DNA of 64,000 nt from Eisenbergiella tayi. Lineage in GTDB: Bacteria > Bacillota > Clostridia > Lachnospirales > Lachnospiraceae. Made by a program: the position numbers and the translations under genes. The notes below the pieces were generated by a model. That model did no database searches and had not been told where the DNA came from. It saw only the letters and a program-made list of their open reading frames with translations. The stretch's first letter is position 1; each line of letters begins with the position of its first letter. Where the stretch lies: positions 62,001-126,000 of the forward strand of contig NZ_MPDJ01000004.1 in the NCBI RefSeq assembly GCF_001881565.1, in the 5' to 3' direction. Positions 43,580 through 52,327 of the stretch are shown here, one piece after another.

Positions 43580-45100
43580 TCAGGAATCGCTTCCTGCAGG
43601 TACATTATAGCGGTAATACCAAGGGCTGAAATATTCCTCTGGTATAGGATATGGCATAAAACTTGATTTATATTCATTTGGACGTGAAGTATAAGCCTGT
43701 ACGGTGAAGCGATATGCACCGTCTAAATCCGCTAAATATTCCTGTTCAACCATAATTCCGCCAAAGCCTCTGGATATAACATCTTCCTTTGTCCAAATAT
43801 TATTCATTACATAATTACCATCTTTATCGTATACGCTCACATTAAAACTGTCATCATCTGAATAGTCATCAAGGTTACTCCATGTGGCAAAATATATTCG
43901 TCCAAAATTTGCTTCCAGCATTTTCCACTGAAGACCCGTTGGTGTAGGAAGCGGCGGAGCAGATTCACCTGTATATTCGAAAGCATCTGAAATCACATAG
44001 GGGCTGTCAGAATAATGAATGCCATCCCCAGCCGCACTTACCGCAAAATAGTAGAATCCGTTTTCCTGCAGCCCGCTTACCATATTTACAATATAGGTAG
44101 AAGAAGCCTCATCTATCCCTCCATTTCCCCGCATACCGCTTTCCCAATCCCACATATCTTCATCAGGATCGGGAGGGGTAGGAGTATCCCTTCTATATAC
44201 TCGGTAATTATATTTCACTTCTCCACCAACACCTGATTCGGGTACATTACCCCATATTGCAATGCCTGTTTCACCGTTCCAATGCGGATTATCAGGCGCC
44301 GGCAAAAGCACCAACTCATCGCTCTCTGTCTGTAAATTTTTACGCAATGCTGACTGATGTACTATCATAATCCCTAAAAAGGCGAGCAAAATAACCGCCA
44401 TAAAACTGTATAAAACGCCCCTTTTTCTGTAGGAAAAAGCTCTCTTCACCTGTTTTGCTGATTGAAACCGTTTATCCGGATCTAAATTAATACACTTTTG
44501 AATGATACGCCTGTAACAAGGCTTCTGGGCCTTATCTCCCAAAAGCTGTTTCATAGTAATCCCAAAAGCATAAATATCCGCCCGTGCATCTGTCTGCGCA
44601 AAACCATACTGTTCAGGCGGCGCATAACCCCGCGTTCCCAAAAGTCTTGTATCCTGTTCCAAATCATCTTTAGGCATACGTGATGCATCAAAATCAATTA
44701 AACGAATATGACCATCCTTTGCCAGAATAATGTTGGACGGCTTAACATCACGATGAATGATATCTTTCCCATGAAGAAACTCCAAAACAGAACACAGTTC
44801 TTTGACAGCACTAAGCAATTGTTTTTCTGATAATTCCGCATTGCCCAGGGACTGTCCTTCAATATATTCCTCAATAACTGTAGTCGAATCATCAGCTATG
44901 ATTACTTCATATAATTTAGGCAGATATGGATGCCGGCAGCTTTGCAATGTCAAATAAATATGGTGCTGTCCTTTCAATACTTTCCGGATAAAAACCTGTT
45001 CTTCGCCCTTTTTATGTACCAGATGCACCGTGCTTTTTTCACTTTGTTTTAATAGCTTAATCTCCTCGTATTCCATAGTCTCAATATCCCATCTTGTCAT
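43580..45100 (-). CDS. Membrane Ser/Thr protein kinase with extracellular domain, atypical motifs
   Basis: This is a 506-residue transmembrane kinase. Cytoplasmic residues 1-225 form a kinase domain with HRDVKPSN (116-123), DFDAS (136-140, where DFG is usual) and GTRGYAPPEQYG (155-166). The glycine-rich loop is replaced by KQSEKSTVHLV and the VAIK-like lysine lies in FIRKVL (about 40). One transmembrane helix follows (about 229-249) and an extracellular region of about 250 residues with fibronectin-III-like strands. Substrate and ligand are unknown. The divergent helix-turn-helix gene is likely its partner. The start at 45100 has a weak ribosome site; 45076 is an alternative. Confidence 0.8.
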   Translation of the reverse strand: MTRWDIETMEYEEIKLLKQSEKSTVHLVHKKGEEQVFIRKVLKGQHHIYLTLQSCRHPYLPKLYEVIIADDSTTVIEEYIEGQSLGNAELSEKQLLSAVKELCSVLEFLHGKDIIHRDVKPSNIILAKDGHIRLIDFDASRMPKDDLEQDTRLLGTRGYAPPEQYGFAQTDARADIYAFGITMKQLLGDKAQKPCYRRIIQKCINLDPDKRFQSAKQVKRAFSYRKRGVLYSFMAVILLAFLGIMIVHQSALRKNLQTESDELVLLPAPDNPHWNGETGIAIWGNVPESGVGGEVKYNYRVYRRDTPTPPDPDEDMWDWESGMRGNGGIDEASSTYIVNMVSGLQENGFYYFAVSAAGDGIHYSDSPYVISDAFEYTGESAPPLPTPTGLQWKMLEANFGRIYFATWSNLDDYSDDDSFNVSVYDKDGNYVMNNIWTKEDVISRGFGGIMVEQEYLADLDGAYRFTVQAYTSRPNEYKSSFMPYPIPEEYFSPWYYRYNVPAGSDS

Positions 45101-45113
45101 CTTTTCGGTAAAA

Positions 45114-45144
45114 TGATATAACTATATCAGTCCATTTAATACAA
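45114..45144 (-). promoter_or_regulatory. Kinase promoter with a dyad over the -10 box
   Basis: On the minus strand TTGTAT (45139-45144), a 17-base spacer and TTATAT (45116-45121) resemble a sigma-A promoter. The perfect dyad TGATATA-AC-TATATCA (45114-45129) covers the -10 box, so a bound regulator, probably the divergent HTH protein, could block it. Confidence 0.5.
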
Positions 45145-45179
45145 AATCATTATAACAGACGGCTTAAAGGAGATGCAAC

Positions 45180-45611
45180 ATGCTATCGAAATCAACCGAT
45201 GAACTAAACCATGAGATTCGGAACGCAACAGATATGGAAGACTATCTGAAAAGAAATAAAGGAAATATGATTACGAGCAGTTTATCCGAGCATCTGAATC
45301 TGCTGCTGTCGCAAAAAGGGATTAAAAAAGCAGATGTTGTACGCGGCTCATTGTTGGATCGGGCATACGTATACCAAATATTTTCTGGCGAAAAAACTCC
45401 ATCGAGGGATAAATTAATTGCTATAGCTTTCGGGCTGAAACTCTCTGATGACGAAACACAGAAAATGCTGAAGATTTCCGGCAACAGAGAATTGTACGCG
45501 AGGGATAAACGAGATGCATTGATTTTGTTTGCCCTGCAACACAAAAAGACAATATGGTATACCAATGAATTATTATTCAGCCACAATCTTACAGTCCTTG
45601 GTCTTTCGTAG
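45180..45611 (+). CDS. Helix-turn-helix protein, probable kinase partner
   Basis: This is a 143-residue protein. Residues about 30-95 form a cro/Xre-like helix-turn-helix (SSLSEHLNLLLSQKGIKKAD, SLLDRAYVYQIFSGEKTPSR). The rest reads LKLSDDETQKMLKISGNREL and DALILFALQHKK. AAAGGAG precedes ATG 45180. It is divergent from the membrane kinase with 79 bases between. The gene pair HTH-kinase recurs, from memory, in other Lachnospiraceae. It may be the kinase substrate, its transcriptional regulator, or both. Confidence 0.75.
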   Translation: MLSKSTDELNHEIRNATDMEDYLKRNKGNMITSSLSEHLNLLLSQKGIKKADVVRGSLLDRAYVYQIFSGEKTPSRDKLIAIAFGLKLSDDETQKMLKISGNRELYARDKRDALILFALQHKKTIWYTNELLFSHNLTVLGLS

Positions 45612-45772
45612 ACAAAATAACTGTATTGCAGCTTTCCCTAAAATTATACTGTTATTACAATTCCATTTTTATGATTTTCAGAAAAGCTGTTTTTCTTTTC
45701 TGTATACTTCTAAAAATTTCCGCCCAGAAACGGACCTATTCTGTGAATTAATAAAAGTTCCTTTCTAATTTT

Positions 45773-46228
45773 CTATAAAGATAAATAATCCCTATACCGA
45801 TTATGGCATAGGGATTCTAATGATTCGAATTTAGGAGCCATCTCAATATCTAATAGTTCCCAATCTACAGGGGAAGTATCTTTCCTATAATGGCTATTCT
45901 GTCCCTGTTGAATCTGCTCTATTGTCAAAGAGAGAGATGTTAATTCCTTAGCCTGCATCTCCAGGAAAAAAGCAATTTGGCAAATAACTGAGAAATCAAA
46001 CTGCCTCCCCAGCAATACCCTCTGAATCTGATGCATACTCGATAAGGTACCCAAAAATGAATTTCGGGTGTTTTTGGGGAATTTGGGGTAACATTTTGGG
46101 GAAAACACATAACGATGGATTTGCTCAAAACTCCCTATTTGCGAGGGTTTCAAGCTATTTCCCAACAGAACGCATTTCTCCCAAAAAGCCCAAAAGGAAA
46201 TATCACCATGTCCCAGGGCACTGACGTT
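45773..46228 (-). pseudogene. Truncated gene remnant at the island's right edge
   Basis: An open frame of about 150 residues on the minus strand starts within the right repeat copy (open from about 46234) and ends at 45773 without an obvious start codon or ribosome site. Residues such as ISFWAFWEKCVLLGNSL, FLGTLSSMHQIQRVLLG and SPVDWELLDIEMAPKFESL look protein-like. The last resembles the tail of TniQ/TnsD-type transposition proteins, but the match is too weak to assign. I read it as a decayed gene truncated by the repeat. It could also be a small intact gene using TTG at 46165. Confidence 0.4.
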
Positions 46229-46455
46229 TATTCTCTAAAGGGCAAAGTCCTGTATTCTCTCCGCTTCGCAGAGCGTGCCCTTCGTGCTATGGTGGTTTCT
46301 TGCAGAACGCTCCTAAAATCCAGTATTTACGCGGGTTAAGGATAGTCCGGAGGACAAAAAAAGACCCTGTATCGATTGATACAAGGTCTTTTTTTCTATG
46401 GGCCGGGGCTAAACGTTACTGCCCTTCAGAGAATAAATGTCAGTGCCCTGGGACA
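46209..46455. mobile_element. 247-bp element with 36-bp inverted ends, containing copy B of the island repeat
   Basis: The ends 46209-46244 and 46420-46455 are inverted copies with 34 of 36 matches (TGTCCCAGGGCACTGACG at the outer edge). Between them lie the 129-bp block shared with the island's left edge (46228-46356) and a strong terminator hairpin (46356-46395). No gene is inside. This has the shape of a miniature inverted-repeat element. No target-site duplication is evident. It ends two bases from the ppdK stop codon. Confidence 0.7.
46356..46395. terminator. Bidirectional terminator serving ppdK
   Basis: AAAAAAAGACCCTGTATC pairs with GATACAAGGTCTTTTTTT around GATT, giving T7 on both strands. 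It is part of the repeat element and is the only terminator downstream of ppdK. Confidence 0.8.
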
Positions 46456-46457
46456 GG

Positions 46458-49091
46458 TCACTTATCCTGCTGCGGGAATTTCAGCGCCGCCTGCGCCGCC
46501 GCCAGCCGTGCTATGGGCACACGGAACGGGGAACAGGATACATAATTCAGCCCGATGGAATGGCAGAATTCAATGGAGGAAGGATCACCGCCATGCTCTC
46601 CGCAGATACCAAGCTTGATATCAGGACGGGTCTTACGTCCTTTATTGGCCGCCATCTTAATCAGCTGCCCCACACCATTCTGATCCAGTTTGGCGAAAGG
46701 ATCGGCTTCATATATTTTACTCTTATAATAATCTACCAGGAACTTGCCTGCGTCATCACGGGAGAAGCCGTAGGTCATCTGGGTCAAATCATTGGTACCG
46801 AAGGAGAAAAATTCTGCTTCCTCAGCGATTTCATTTGCCAGAAGTGCTGCACGGGGAATCTCGATCATAGTACCGATATGGTATTGGATATCGGAATTCT
46901 TTTCCGCCTTCACTTTCTCAGCAGTCTCCACAACTACTTCCTTGACAAATTTTAATTCTTTCTTGTCTCCGACCAGCGGAATCATGATTTCAGGAACGAT
47001 ATGATAGCCGTTCTCTTCATTCACTTCAATAGCTGCTTCCATTACCGCCCTTGTCTGCATACGGGCAATTTCCGGATAAGTCACAGAAAGACGGCAGCCT
47101 CTGTGTCCCATCATGGGATTGAATTCATGCAGGCTGTCACAGGTAGCCTTTACTTCCGCGACTGTAAGGTTCATATCTCTTGCCAGATCTTCAAAGTCTT
47201 TTTCCTCTGTGGGAACGAATTCATGAAGCGGAGGATCCAGGAAACGGATGGTAACCGGATTGTCCTGCATCACCTCATAGATGCCCTTGAAGTCACCCTT
47301 CTGGAAAGGAATCAGCTCATTCAGAGCCTTCTCTCTCGCTTCACAGGTAGTGGAAAGGATCATTTTGCGGATCTTCGGGATACGATCGGGATCAAAGAAC
47401 ATATGCTCCGTACGGCAGAGCCCGATCCCTTCCGCACCCAGCTTAAGGGCATTGGAAGCGTCCTCAGGCGTATCCGCATTGGTACGTACCTTCAGCACGC
47501 GGAACGAATCTGCCCAATCCATAATACGGCCGAAATTGCCGCTGATGGTTGCATCTTCCGTTGCAATATCCCCGTCATATATCTTTCCGGTGGAACCGTC
47601 AAGGGAAATGTAATCCCCTTCGTGATAGGTCCTGCCGCCCAGGCTGAATACCTTGGCCGCTTCATCCACAACAATATCACCGCAGCCGGAAATACATGCG
47701 GTTCCCATACCTCTGGCTACTACGGCCGCATGGGAAGTCATTCCCCCGCGTACGGTAAGGATACCTTCTGCGGCATGCATTCCTTCGATATCCTCCGGAG
47801 AGGTCTCCAGACGTACCAGAATGACTCTTTCACCTTTTTCATGCGCTTCTTTGGCATCTTCAGCAGTAAAATATACTTTGCCTGCGGCAGCGCCGGGAGA
47901 AGCCGGAAGGGCTTGTCCAATCACTTCTCCTGCTTTGAGTGCATCCGGTTCAAAGGTAGGATGCAGAAGCTGGTCCAGAGATTTGGCTTCAATTCTGAGA
48001 ACAGCCTCTTCAGGGGTTATCATACCTTCGTCTACCAGGTCACAGGCAATCTGCAAAGCGGCAGGCGCAGTTCTCTTTCCGTTTCTTGTCTGCAGGAAAT
48101 ACAGTTTGCCTTCTTCTATGGTAAATTCCATATCCTGCATGTCCCTGTAGTGAGCTTCCAGTTTATTTGCAATTTCTATAAACTGTTTATAGCACTCAGG
48201 AAGATCCTCTTCCAGCCGGGTGATCGGCTGGGGAGTCCTGATTCCGGCAACAACATCTTCGCCCTGTGCATTAATCAGATATTCACCGTAGATCCCTCTT
48301 GCTCCGGTAGAAGGGTTCCTTGTAAAGGCAACTCCCGTTCCGGATGTGTTTCCCATATTGCCGAATACCATGGACTGTACGTTGACCGCGGTTCCCCAGT
48401 CTCCGGGGATGTCATTCATGCGGCGGTACACGATAGCGCGCTCATTATCCCATGAACGGAAAACAGCTTTTACAGCTTCCATCAGCTGTACCTTGGGATC
48501 CTGAGGGAAATCCTCTCCCATCTTGTCCCTGTAAATCGCTTTGAAGCGTGCGATGACTTCCTTCATATCGTCAGCGGTCAAATCCGTGTCGAAATGAGCG
48601 TCTTTCGCTTCTTTGATTTCATCCAGGACTCTCTCAAACAATGACTTGGGAACTTCCATGACTACATCCGAAAACATCTGGATAAATCTCCGGTAAGAAT
48701 CATACGCGAATCTGGGATTACCGGTTTTCTTCGCAAATCCTTCCACAGAAATATCGGTGAGGCCCAGGTTAAGAATGGTGTCCATCATGCCCGGCATAGA
48801 TGCCCTGGCACCGGAACGTACAGATACGAGCAGCGGATTTTCGGTATCACCGAATTTCTTACCCTGCAGTTCTTCCAACTCTGCAAGTGCGGTAAAGATC
48901 TGAGCCTTTACCTCTTCAGAAATCTGCTTTCCGTTGTCGTAATAATCGGTACAGGCTTCTGTTGTTACCGTGAAGCCCTGCGGAATAGGCAGTCCCAGAT
49001 TGGTCATTTCTGCCAGATTGGCTCCTTTTCCGCCAAGAAGATCCCGCATGCCTGCATTGCCTTCTTTGAATGAATAAACCCATTTTGCCAT
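46458..49091 (-). CDS. ppdK: Pyruvate, phosphate dikinase
   Basis: PPDK interconverts pyruvate, ATP and phosphate with phosphoenolpyruvate, AMP and pyrophosphate; in anaerobes it serves glycolysis or gluconeogenesis. The 877 residues show the ATP-grasp domain (GGKGANLAEMTNLGLPIP, VRSGARASMPGMMDT), the phosphohistidine domain with catalytic His in GGMTSHAAVVARGMG, and the PEP-binding barrel (GLCRTEHMFF, GICGEHGGDPSSIEF). ATG at 49091 is preceded by GGGGGAAC. An extended -10 promoter is about 90 bases upstream. The 3' end is immediately next to the repeat element. Confidence 0.96.
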   Translation of the reverse strand: MAKWVYSFKEGNAGMRDLLGGKGANLAEMTNLGLPIPQGFTVTTEACTDYYDNGKQISEEVKAQIFTALAELEELQGKKFGDTENPLLVSVRSGARASMPGMMDTILNLGLTDISVEGFAKKTGNPRFAYDSYRRFIQMFSDVVMEVPKSLFERVLDEIKEAKDAHFDTDLTADDMKEVIARFKAIYRDKMGEDFPQDPKVQLMEAVKAVFRSWDNERAIVYRRMNDIPGDWGTAVNVQSMVFGNMGNTSGTGVAFTRNPSTGARGIYGEYLINAQGEDVVAGIRTPQPITRLEEDLPECYKQFIEIANKLEAHYRDMQDMEFTIEEGKLYFLQTRNGKRTAPAALQIACDLVDEGMITPEEAVLRIEAKSLDQLLHPTFEPDALKAGEVIGQALPASPGAAAGKVYFTAEDAKEAHEKGERVILVRLETSPEDIEGMHAAEGILTVRGGMTSHAAVVARGMGTACISGCGDIVVDEAAKVFSLGGRTYHEGDYISLDGSTGKIYDGDIATEDATISGNFGRIMDWADSFRVLKVRTNADTPEDASNALKLGAEGIGLCRTEHMFFDPDRIPKIRKMILSTTCEAREKALNELIPFQKGDFKGIYEVMQDNPVTIRFLDPPLHEFVPTEEKDFEDLARDMNLTVAEVKATCDSLHEFNPMMGHRGCRLSVTYPEIARMQTRAVMEAAIEVNEENGYHIVPEIMIPLVGDKKELKFVKEVVVETAEKVKAEKNSDIQYHIGTMIEIPRAALLANEIAEEAEFFSFGTNDLTQMTYGFSRDDAGKFLVDYYKSKIYEADPFAKLDQNGVGQLIKMAANKGRKTRPDIKLGICGEHGGDPSSIEFCHSIGLNYVSCSPFRVPIARLAAAQAALKFPQQDK

Positions 49092-49157
49092 CTAATTAGT
49101 TCCCCCTTTGAACAAATATTTGGTATAGGTTTGCGAAGCGTCAATGTCCAGTTTTGA

Positions 49158-49190
49158 GAAGCGCTTCACTCTCGTGTTTCCATTATATCA
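49158..49190 (-). promoter_or_regulatory. Likely ppdK promoter (extended -10) with downstream palindrome
   Basis: On the minus strand TGATATAAT has a TATAAT at 49182-49187 with an upstream TG, an extended -10; the -35 is weak. Just downstream lies the palindrome GAAGCGCTTC (49158-49167), whose AAGCGCTT core resembles the centre of a CcpA cre site, although the flanks do not match. Confidence 0.45.
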
Positions 49191-49199
49191 CAACTCTTT

Positions 49200-49497
49200 C
49201 TGGAACGCACGTTAATTTTTGTTGTTTTTCCAATAAATAACATTTAATCGCAGCCACTTCCCACTAAATAATTCATTTTTATAAAAAATTCGTTTATTTT
49301 TTTGTTGTTTTAAGCGAAATATTATGTGGTTTTTTCTGCACTTTTCTGTAACCGGTTTCGTCACCCGTACCGGAGGATGTCCGCGGCACACAGATTCGTT
49401 GTAGTTTTCTTTTCTGTTCCCGCAGGGATATCTGAGGGTTCCGTTTGAAAACCGCATTTATCTGAAAAACAGAAAATGTTGAAGCCGGAAAAGGGAC
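49200..49497. other. Intergenic stretch without a recognised gene
   Basis: Between the ppdK promoter and the glyS terminator the sequence is AT-rich with a more GC-rich core (about 49350-49430). No reading frame with a ribosome site, no repeat and no riboswitch core was recognised. A short GTGCCG/CGGTAC pairing near 49368-49390 is not convincing. Confidence 0.5.
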
Positions 49498-49557
49498 AAA
49501 AAACCTGCCGGAATATGGCATCCCCTAAAGAGGAATTCACCAATCAGCCGGCAGGCT
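49498..49557 (-). terminator. Terminator of glyS
   Basis: CCTGCCGG (49504-49511) pairs with CCGGCAGG (49548-49555) across a 36-base loop. On the minus strand it is followed by TTTTTT. Confidence 0.7.
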
Positions 49558-49587
49558 TCTTTTGTATAGGTCTGTTCTTTATTACAT

Positions 49588-50976
49588 TCAGAAATCAAAT
49601 TTATCCGCGAAATAGGAGTCAAGCTGATCAATTGCCACTCTTTCCTGTTCCATGGAATCACGGAAACGTACGGTCACGCAATGATCCTCTTCGGAATCAA
49701 AATCATAGGTAATACAGAAAGGAGTACCGATTTCATCCTGACGGCGGTAACGCTTTCCGATATTTCCTCTGTCGTCAAATTCACAGTTATATTTTTTGGA
49801 AAGCTGTTCATATATCTTTTCAGCCCCCTCATTCAGCTTCTTGGAGAGAGGGAGGATACCAATTTTAACAGGCGCAAGGGCCGGATGGAAATGAAGTACG
49901 GTACGTACATCCCCTTCCCCTATTTCCTCTTCATCATACGCGGCACAAAGGAAAGCGAGGACAACACGATCCGCTCCCAAAGAAGGCTCGATAACATAAG
50001 GAATATATTTGGTGTTCTTCTGATCATCAAAATAACTCAAATCCTGACCGGAAACATTGGCATGCTGGGACAGGTCATAATCGGTTCTGTCCGCTATGCC
50101 CCACAATTCACCCCATCCGAAGGGGAAAAGGAATTCAATATCCGTGGTAGCCTTGGAATAGAAGGATAATTCCTCCTTGTCATGATCTCTGACACGCATT
50201 TCATCCGCTTTAATTCCCAGAGTCTGCAGCCAGTCGATACAGAACTGCTTCCAATAAGCAAACCATTCCAGGTCGGTATCCGGCTCACAGAAAAATTCCA
50301 GCTCCATCTGCTCGAACTCACGGGTACGGAAGGTAAAGTTACCGGGTGTGATTTCATTACGGAAGGATTTGCCAACCTGTCCGATACCGAAAGGAATTTT
50401 CTTTCTTGAAGTACGCTGTACATTCTTGAAGTTAACAAAAATACCCTGGGCTGTTTCCGGACGCAGGTAAACCGTATTTTTAGCATCCTCTGTTACACCC
50501 TGGAAGGTTTTGAACATCAGGTTAAACTGACGGATTTCAGTAAAATTATGTTTTCCGCAGGTAGGACAGGGAATCTTATGTTCTTCAACAAAATTCATCA
50601 TCTGTTCCTGGGACCAGCCGTCAACGGAGCCGTTCAGTTCAATATTATTTTCTTCAGCAAAATCTTCGATGATTTTATCCGCGCGGAAACGCTCATGACA
50701 TTCCTTACAGTCCATAAGAGGATCAGAAAAGCCTCCAAGATGGCCGCTGGCCACCCATGTCTGGGGATTCATCAGAATAGCACAGTCAACACCTACGTTA
50801 TAAGGATTGGAGGTGATAAATTTCTGCCACCATGCTTTCTTTACGTTATTCTTAAGTTCCACACCCAGATTACCATAATCCCAGGTATTTGCCAGACCTC
50901 CGTAAATTTCAGACCCGGGGTATACAAAGCCTCTCGCTTTGGCCAGGGCCACAATTTTTTCCATAGTCTTTTCCAT
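49588..50976 (-). CDS. glyS: Glycyl-tRNA synthetase, single-chain (alpha2) type
   Basis: This enzyme charges tRNA-Gly. The 462-residue class II synthetase of the eukaryote/archaea-like dimeric type shows motif 1-2 sequence (GFVYPGSEIYGGLANTWDYG, FRNEITPGNFTFRTREFEQM), a zinc-type insert (CKECHERF, CPTCGK), motif 3 (EPSLGADRVVLAFLCAAY) and the anticodon-binding domain at the end (YRRQDEIGTPFCITYD). ATG at 50976 follows AGGAGG. It is the last gene of era-recO-lipoprotein-glyS. No T-box leader fits in the 33-base gap before it. Confidence 0.94.
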   Translation of the reverse strand: MEKTMEKIVALAKARGFVYPGSEIYGGLANTWDYGNLGVELKNNVKKAWWQKFITSNPYNVGVDCAILMNPQTWVASGHLGGFSDPLMDCKECHERFRADKIIEDFAEENNIELNGSVDGWSQEQMMNFVEEHKIPCPTCGKHNFTEIRQFNLMFKTFQGVTEDAKNTVYLRPETAQGIFVNFKNVQRTSRKKIPFGIGQVGKSFRNEITPGNFTFRTREFEQMELEFFCEPDTDLEWFAYWKQFCIDWLQTLGIKADEMRVRDHDKEELSFYSKATTDIEFLFPFGWGELWGIADRTDYDLSQHANVSGQDLSYFDDQKNTKYIPYVIEPSLGADRVVLAFLCAAYDEEEIGEGDVRTVLHFHPALAPVKIGILPLSKKLNEGAEKIYEQLSKKYNCEFDDRGNIGKRYRRQDEIGTPFCITYDFDSEEDHCVTVRFRDSMEQERVAIDQLDSYFADKFDF

Positions 50977-51009
50977 ATTGCTTTCCTCCTGTTTGTTCCG
51001 CAAATTCTT

Positions 51010-51606
51010 CTATTTAAATATAATATAGGAAAGAGATTCCCCATTGGTAACTACAGCTGTTTTCCCGTCCGCTCCCAGCGTCACATCGGAGCTCATATAA
51101 AGAATATCTCCGTACGGCCTGATATTGATGTTCTCACGGACGATCGCCACATGCTTATCTCCCATGTCAAGAATATCCTGCTTGCTTATTGTGGTTCCTT
51201 CTTCTTTAACGCTGTTCAGTGTCACATCCAAATCATATCCGGCGCCGAAGGCTTCTTTGACAGTTCCTGAAAAAAGAGCCTGGCGGTAGAATCCGGAATA
51301 ATCTTCCGAACTCTTAAAGGTCATCACCAGCCGTACAACACCGTCCTGTGTCTGGGCGGAATTCAATTTGACCCTGTCTGCGCCTGCGCTGCTGTTATAA
51401 TCCGCTATCATTTCTTCTGTAGAGGACTTTAATTCATCCAGATCGTAATAGCTCTCTCCGAAATCCTCCACGATCGTATGGACGATTTCCCCGTTTTTCT
51501 TCAGTTCCAATGTACTTACATCTTCCTCCGTCTCTTTGGAACTGCAGCCTGCCATGAGCAGCGCAATTCCGCATACGGCCAGAAGGAATAAACTTATTTT
51601 TTTCAT
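51010..51606 (-). CDS. Lipoprotein, function unknown
   Basis: The 198-residue protein has a lipoprotein signal peptide (MKKISLFLLAVCGIALLMAG) with the acylated Cys at 21. The mature domain is beta-rich (ELKKNGEIVHTIVEDFGESY, VRLVMTFKSSEDYSGFYRQA, GKTAVVTNGESLSYIIFK), a pattern seen in many clostridial lipoproteins of unknown role. ATG at 51606 was chosen because it begins the signal peptide. It lies between recO (70-base gap) and glyS (33-base gap), probably in the same transcript. No family name is certain. Confidence 0.72.
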   Translation of the reverse strand: MKKISLFLLAVCGIALLMAGCSSKETEEDVSTLELKKNGEIVHTIVEDFGESYYDLDELKSSTEEMIADYNSSAGADRVKLNSAQTQDGVVRLVMTFKSSEDYSGFYRQALFSGTVKEAFGAGYDLDVTLNSVKEEGTTISKQDILDMGDKHVAIVRENINIRPYGDILYMSSDVTLGADGKTAVVTNGESLSYIIFK

Positions 51607-51676
51607 CTTCCTTACCTCTGTGCCTTGACATATCTTTAACATTATATCCGACCTCTCCCGGATTTTCAACCATAAC

Positions 51677-52327
51677 TTAGCAAAGGCTGTTGATAATTTC
51701 CAGGCTTTTAAAATGTCCGTCCAGGGCATTTTTGCAATACAGCCCTGCCAGGCGGCCCAGTTCACGAAGGACAGGGGGCGTCACTGTAAAGGTATAAAGC
51801 TTTTCCACAGGCGAGCCCGCAATAAAGGATATGGCATAGACAGTAGAGTCCAGCAGCTTTTCTCCGGCAGGTATCCCCGGAAATTCTCCGTTTATTACCA
51901 CTGTTTTTATTTCAAATATGTAGCGTACCAGTTCGTGTTCCAGGCTTTTTGCCGTCAGCGCCCTTAACGACTGGTATAAAAGCTTCAGCAATTCTCTTTC
52001 ATCATTATTCTCTCTGGTACAGTAATCACATACCTCCAGAAAATACATTCCGTAATAAGCCCCCTCATAATCTGAGCGGAGGCCTTCAAAGTAATTGGAA
52101 ATGAAAGCCTCCGCCAGGGTATAAGAGGAACGGCCGGCATACAGCCGGAATTCACCGAAGGAAAAAGGGTTCGTAGGCGCAAGGAAACGGTTATTCTGCT
52201 TCCTCGCGCCTCTTGCAAAGGCAGTTATCTTGCCTCTCTCTTTTGTGAGTATCACTACCCTTCTGTCATACTCCCCGATAGGTTCCGCTTTCAGTATGAG
52301 TCCTGTCACCGTGAGCAAATCCTGCAT
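51677..52327 (-). CDS. recO: DNA repair protein RecO
   Basis: RecO loads RecA with RecF and RecR by binding single-stranded DNA and SSB. The 216 residues show the OB-fold start (VTGLILKAEPIGEYDRRVVI, KITAFARGARKQNNRFLAP), the helical body, and a C-terminal part lacking a clear CxxC zinc motif. It is slightly shorter than the usual 240-250. ATG at 52327 has AGGAA upstream. A small overlapping gene precedes it and era lies upstream, the standard order. Confidence 0.9.
   Translation of the reverse strand: MQDLLTVTGLILKAEPIGEYDRRVVILTKERGKITAFARGARKQNNRFLAPTNPFSFGEFRLYAGRSSYTLAEAFISNYFEGLRSDYEGAYYGMYFLEVCDYCTRENNDERELLKLLYQSLRALTAKSLEHELVRYIFEIKTVVINGEFPGIPAGEKLLDSTVYAISFIAGSPVEKLYTFTVTPPVLRELGRLAGLYCKNALDGHFKSLEIINSLC

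Noticed and set aside
43354..43719. A 121-residue frame overlapping the end of the kinase gene
   Set aside because: It runs in another frame over the kinase's conserved C-terminal part and its terminator, with no ribosome site.
49330..49440. Possible riboswitch or T-box in the leader between glyS and ppdK
   Set aside because: No conserved core of a known class was recognised and only weak stems form.
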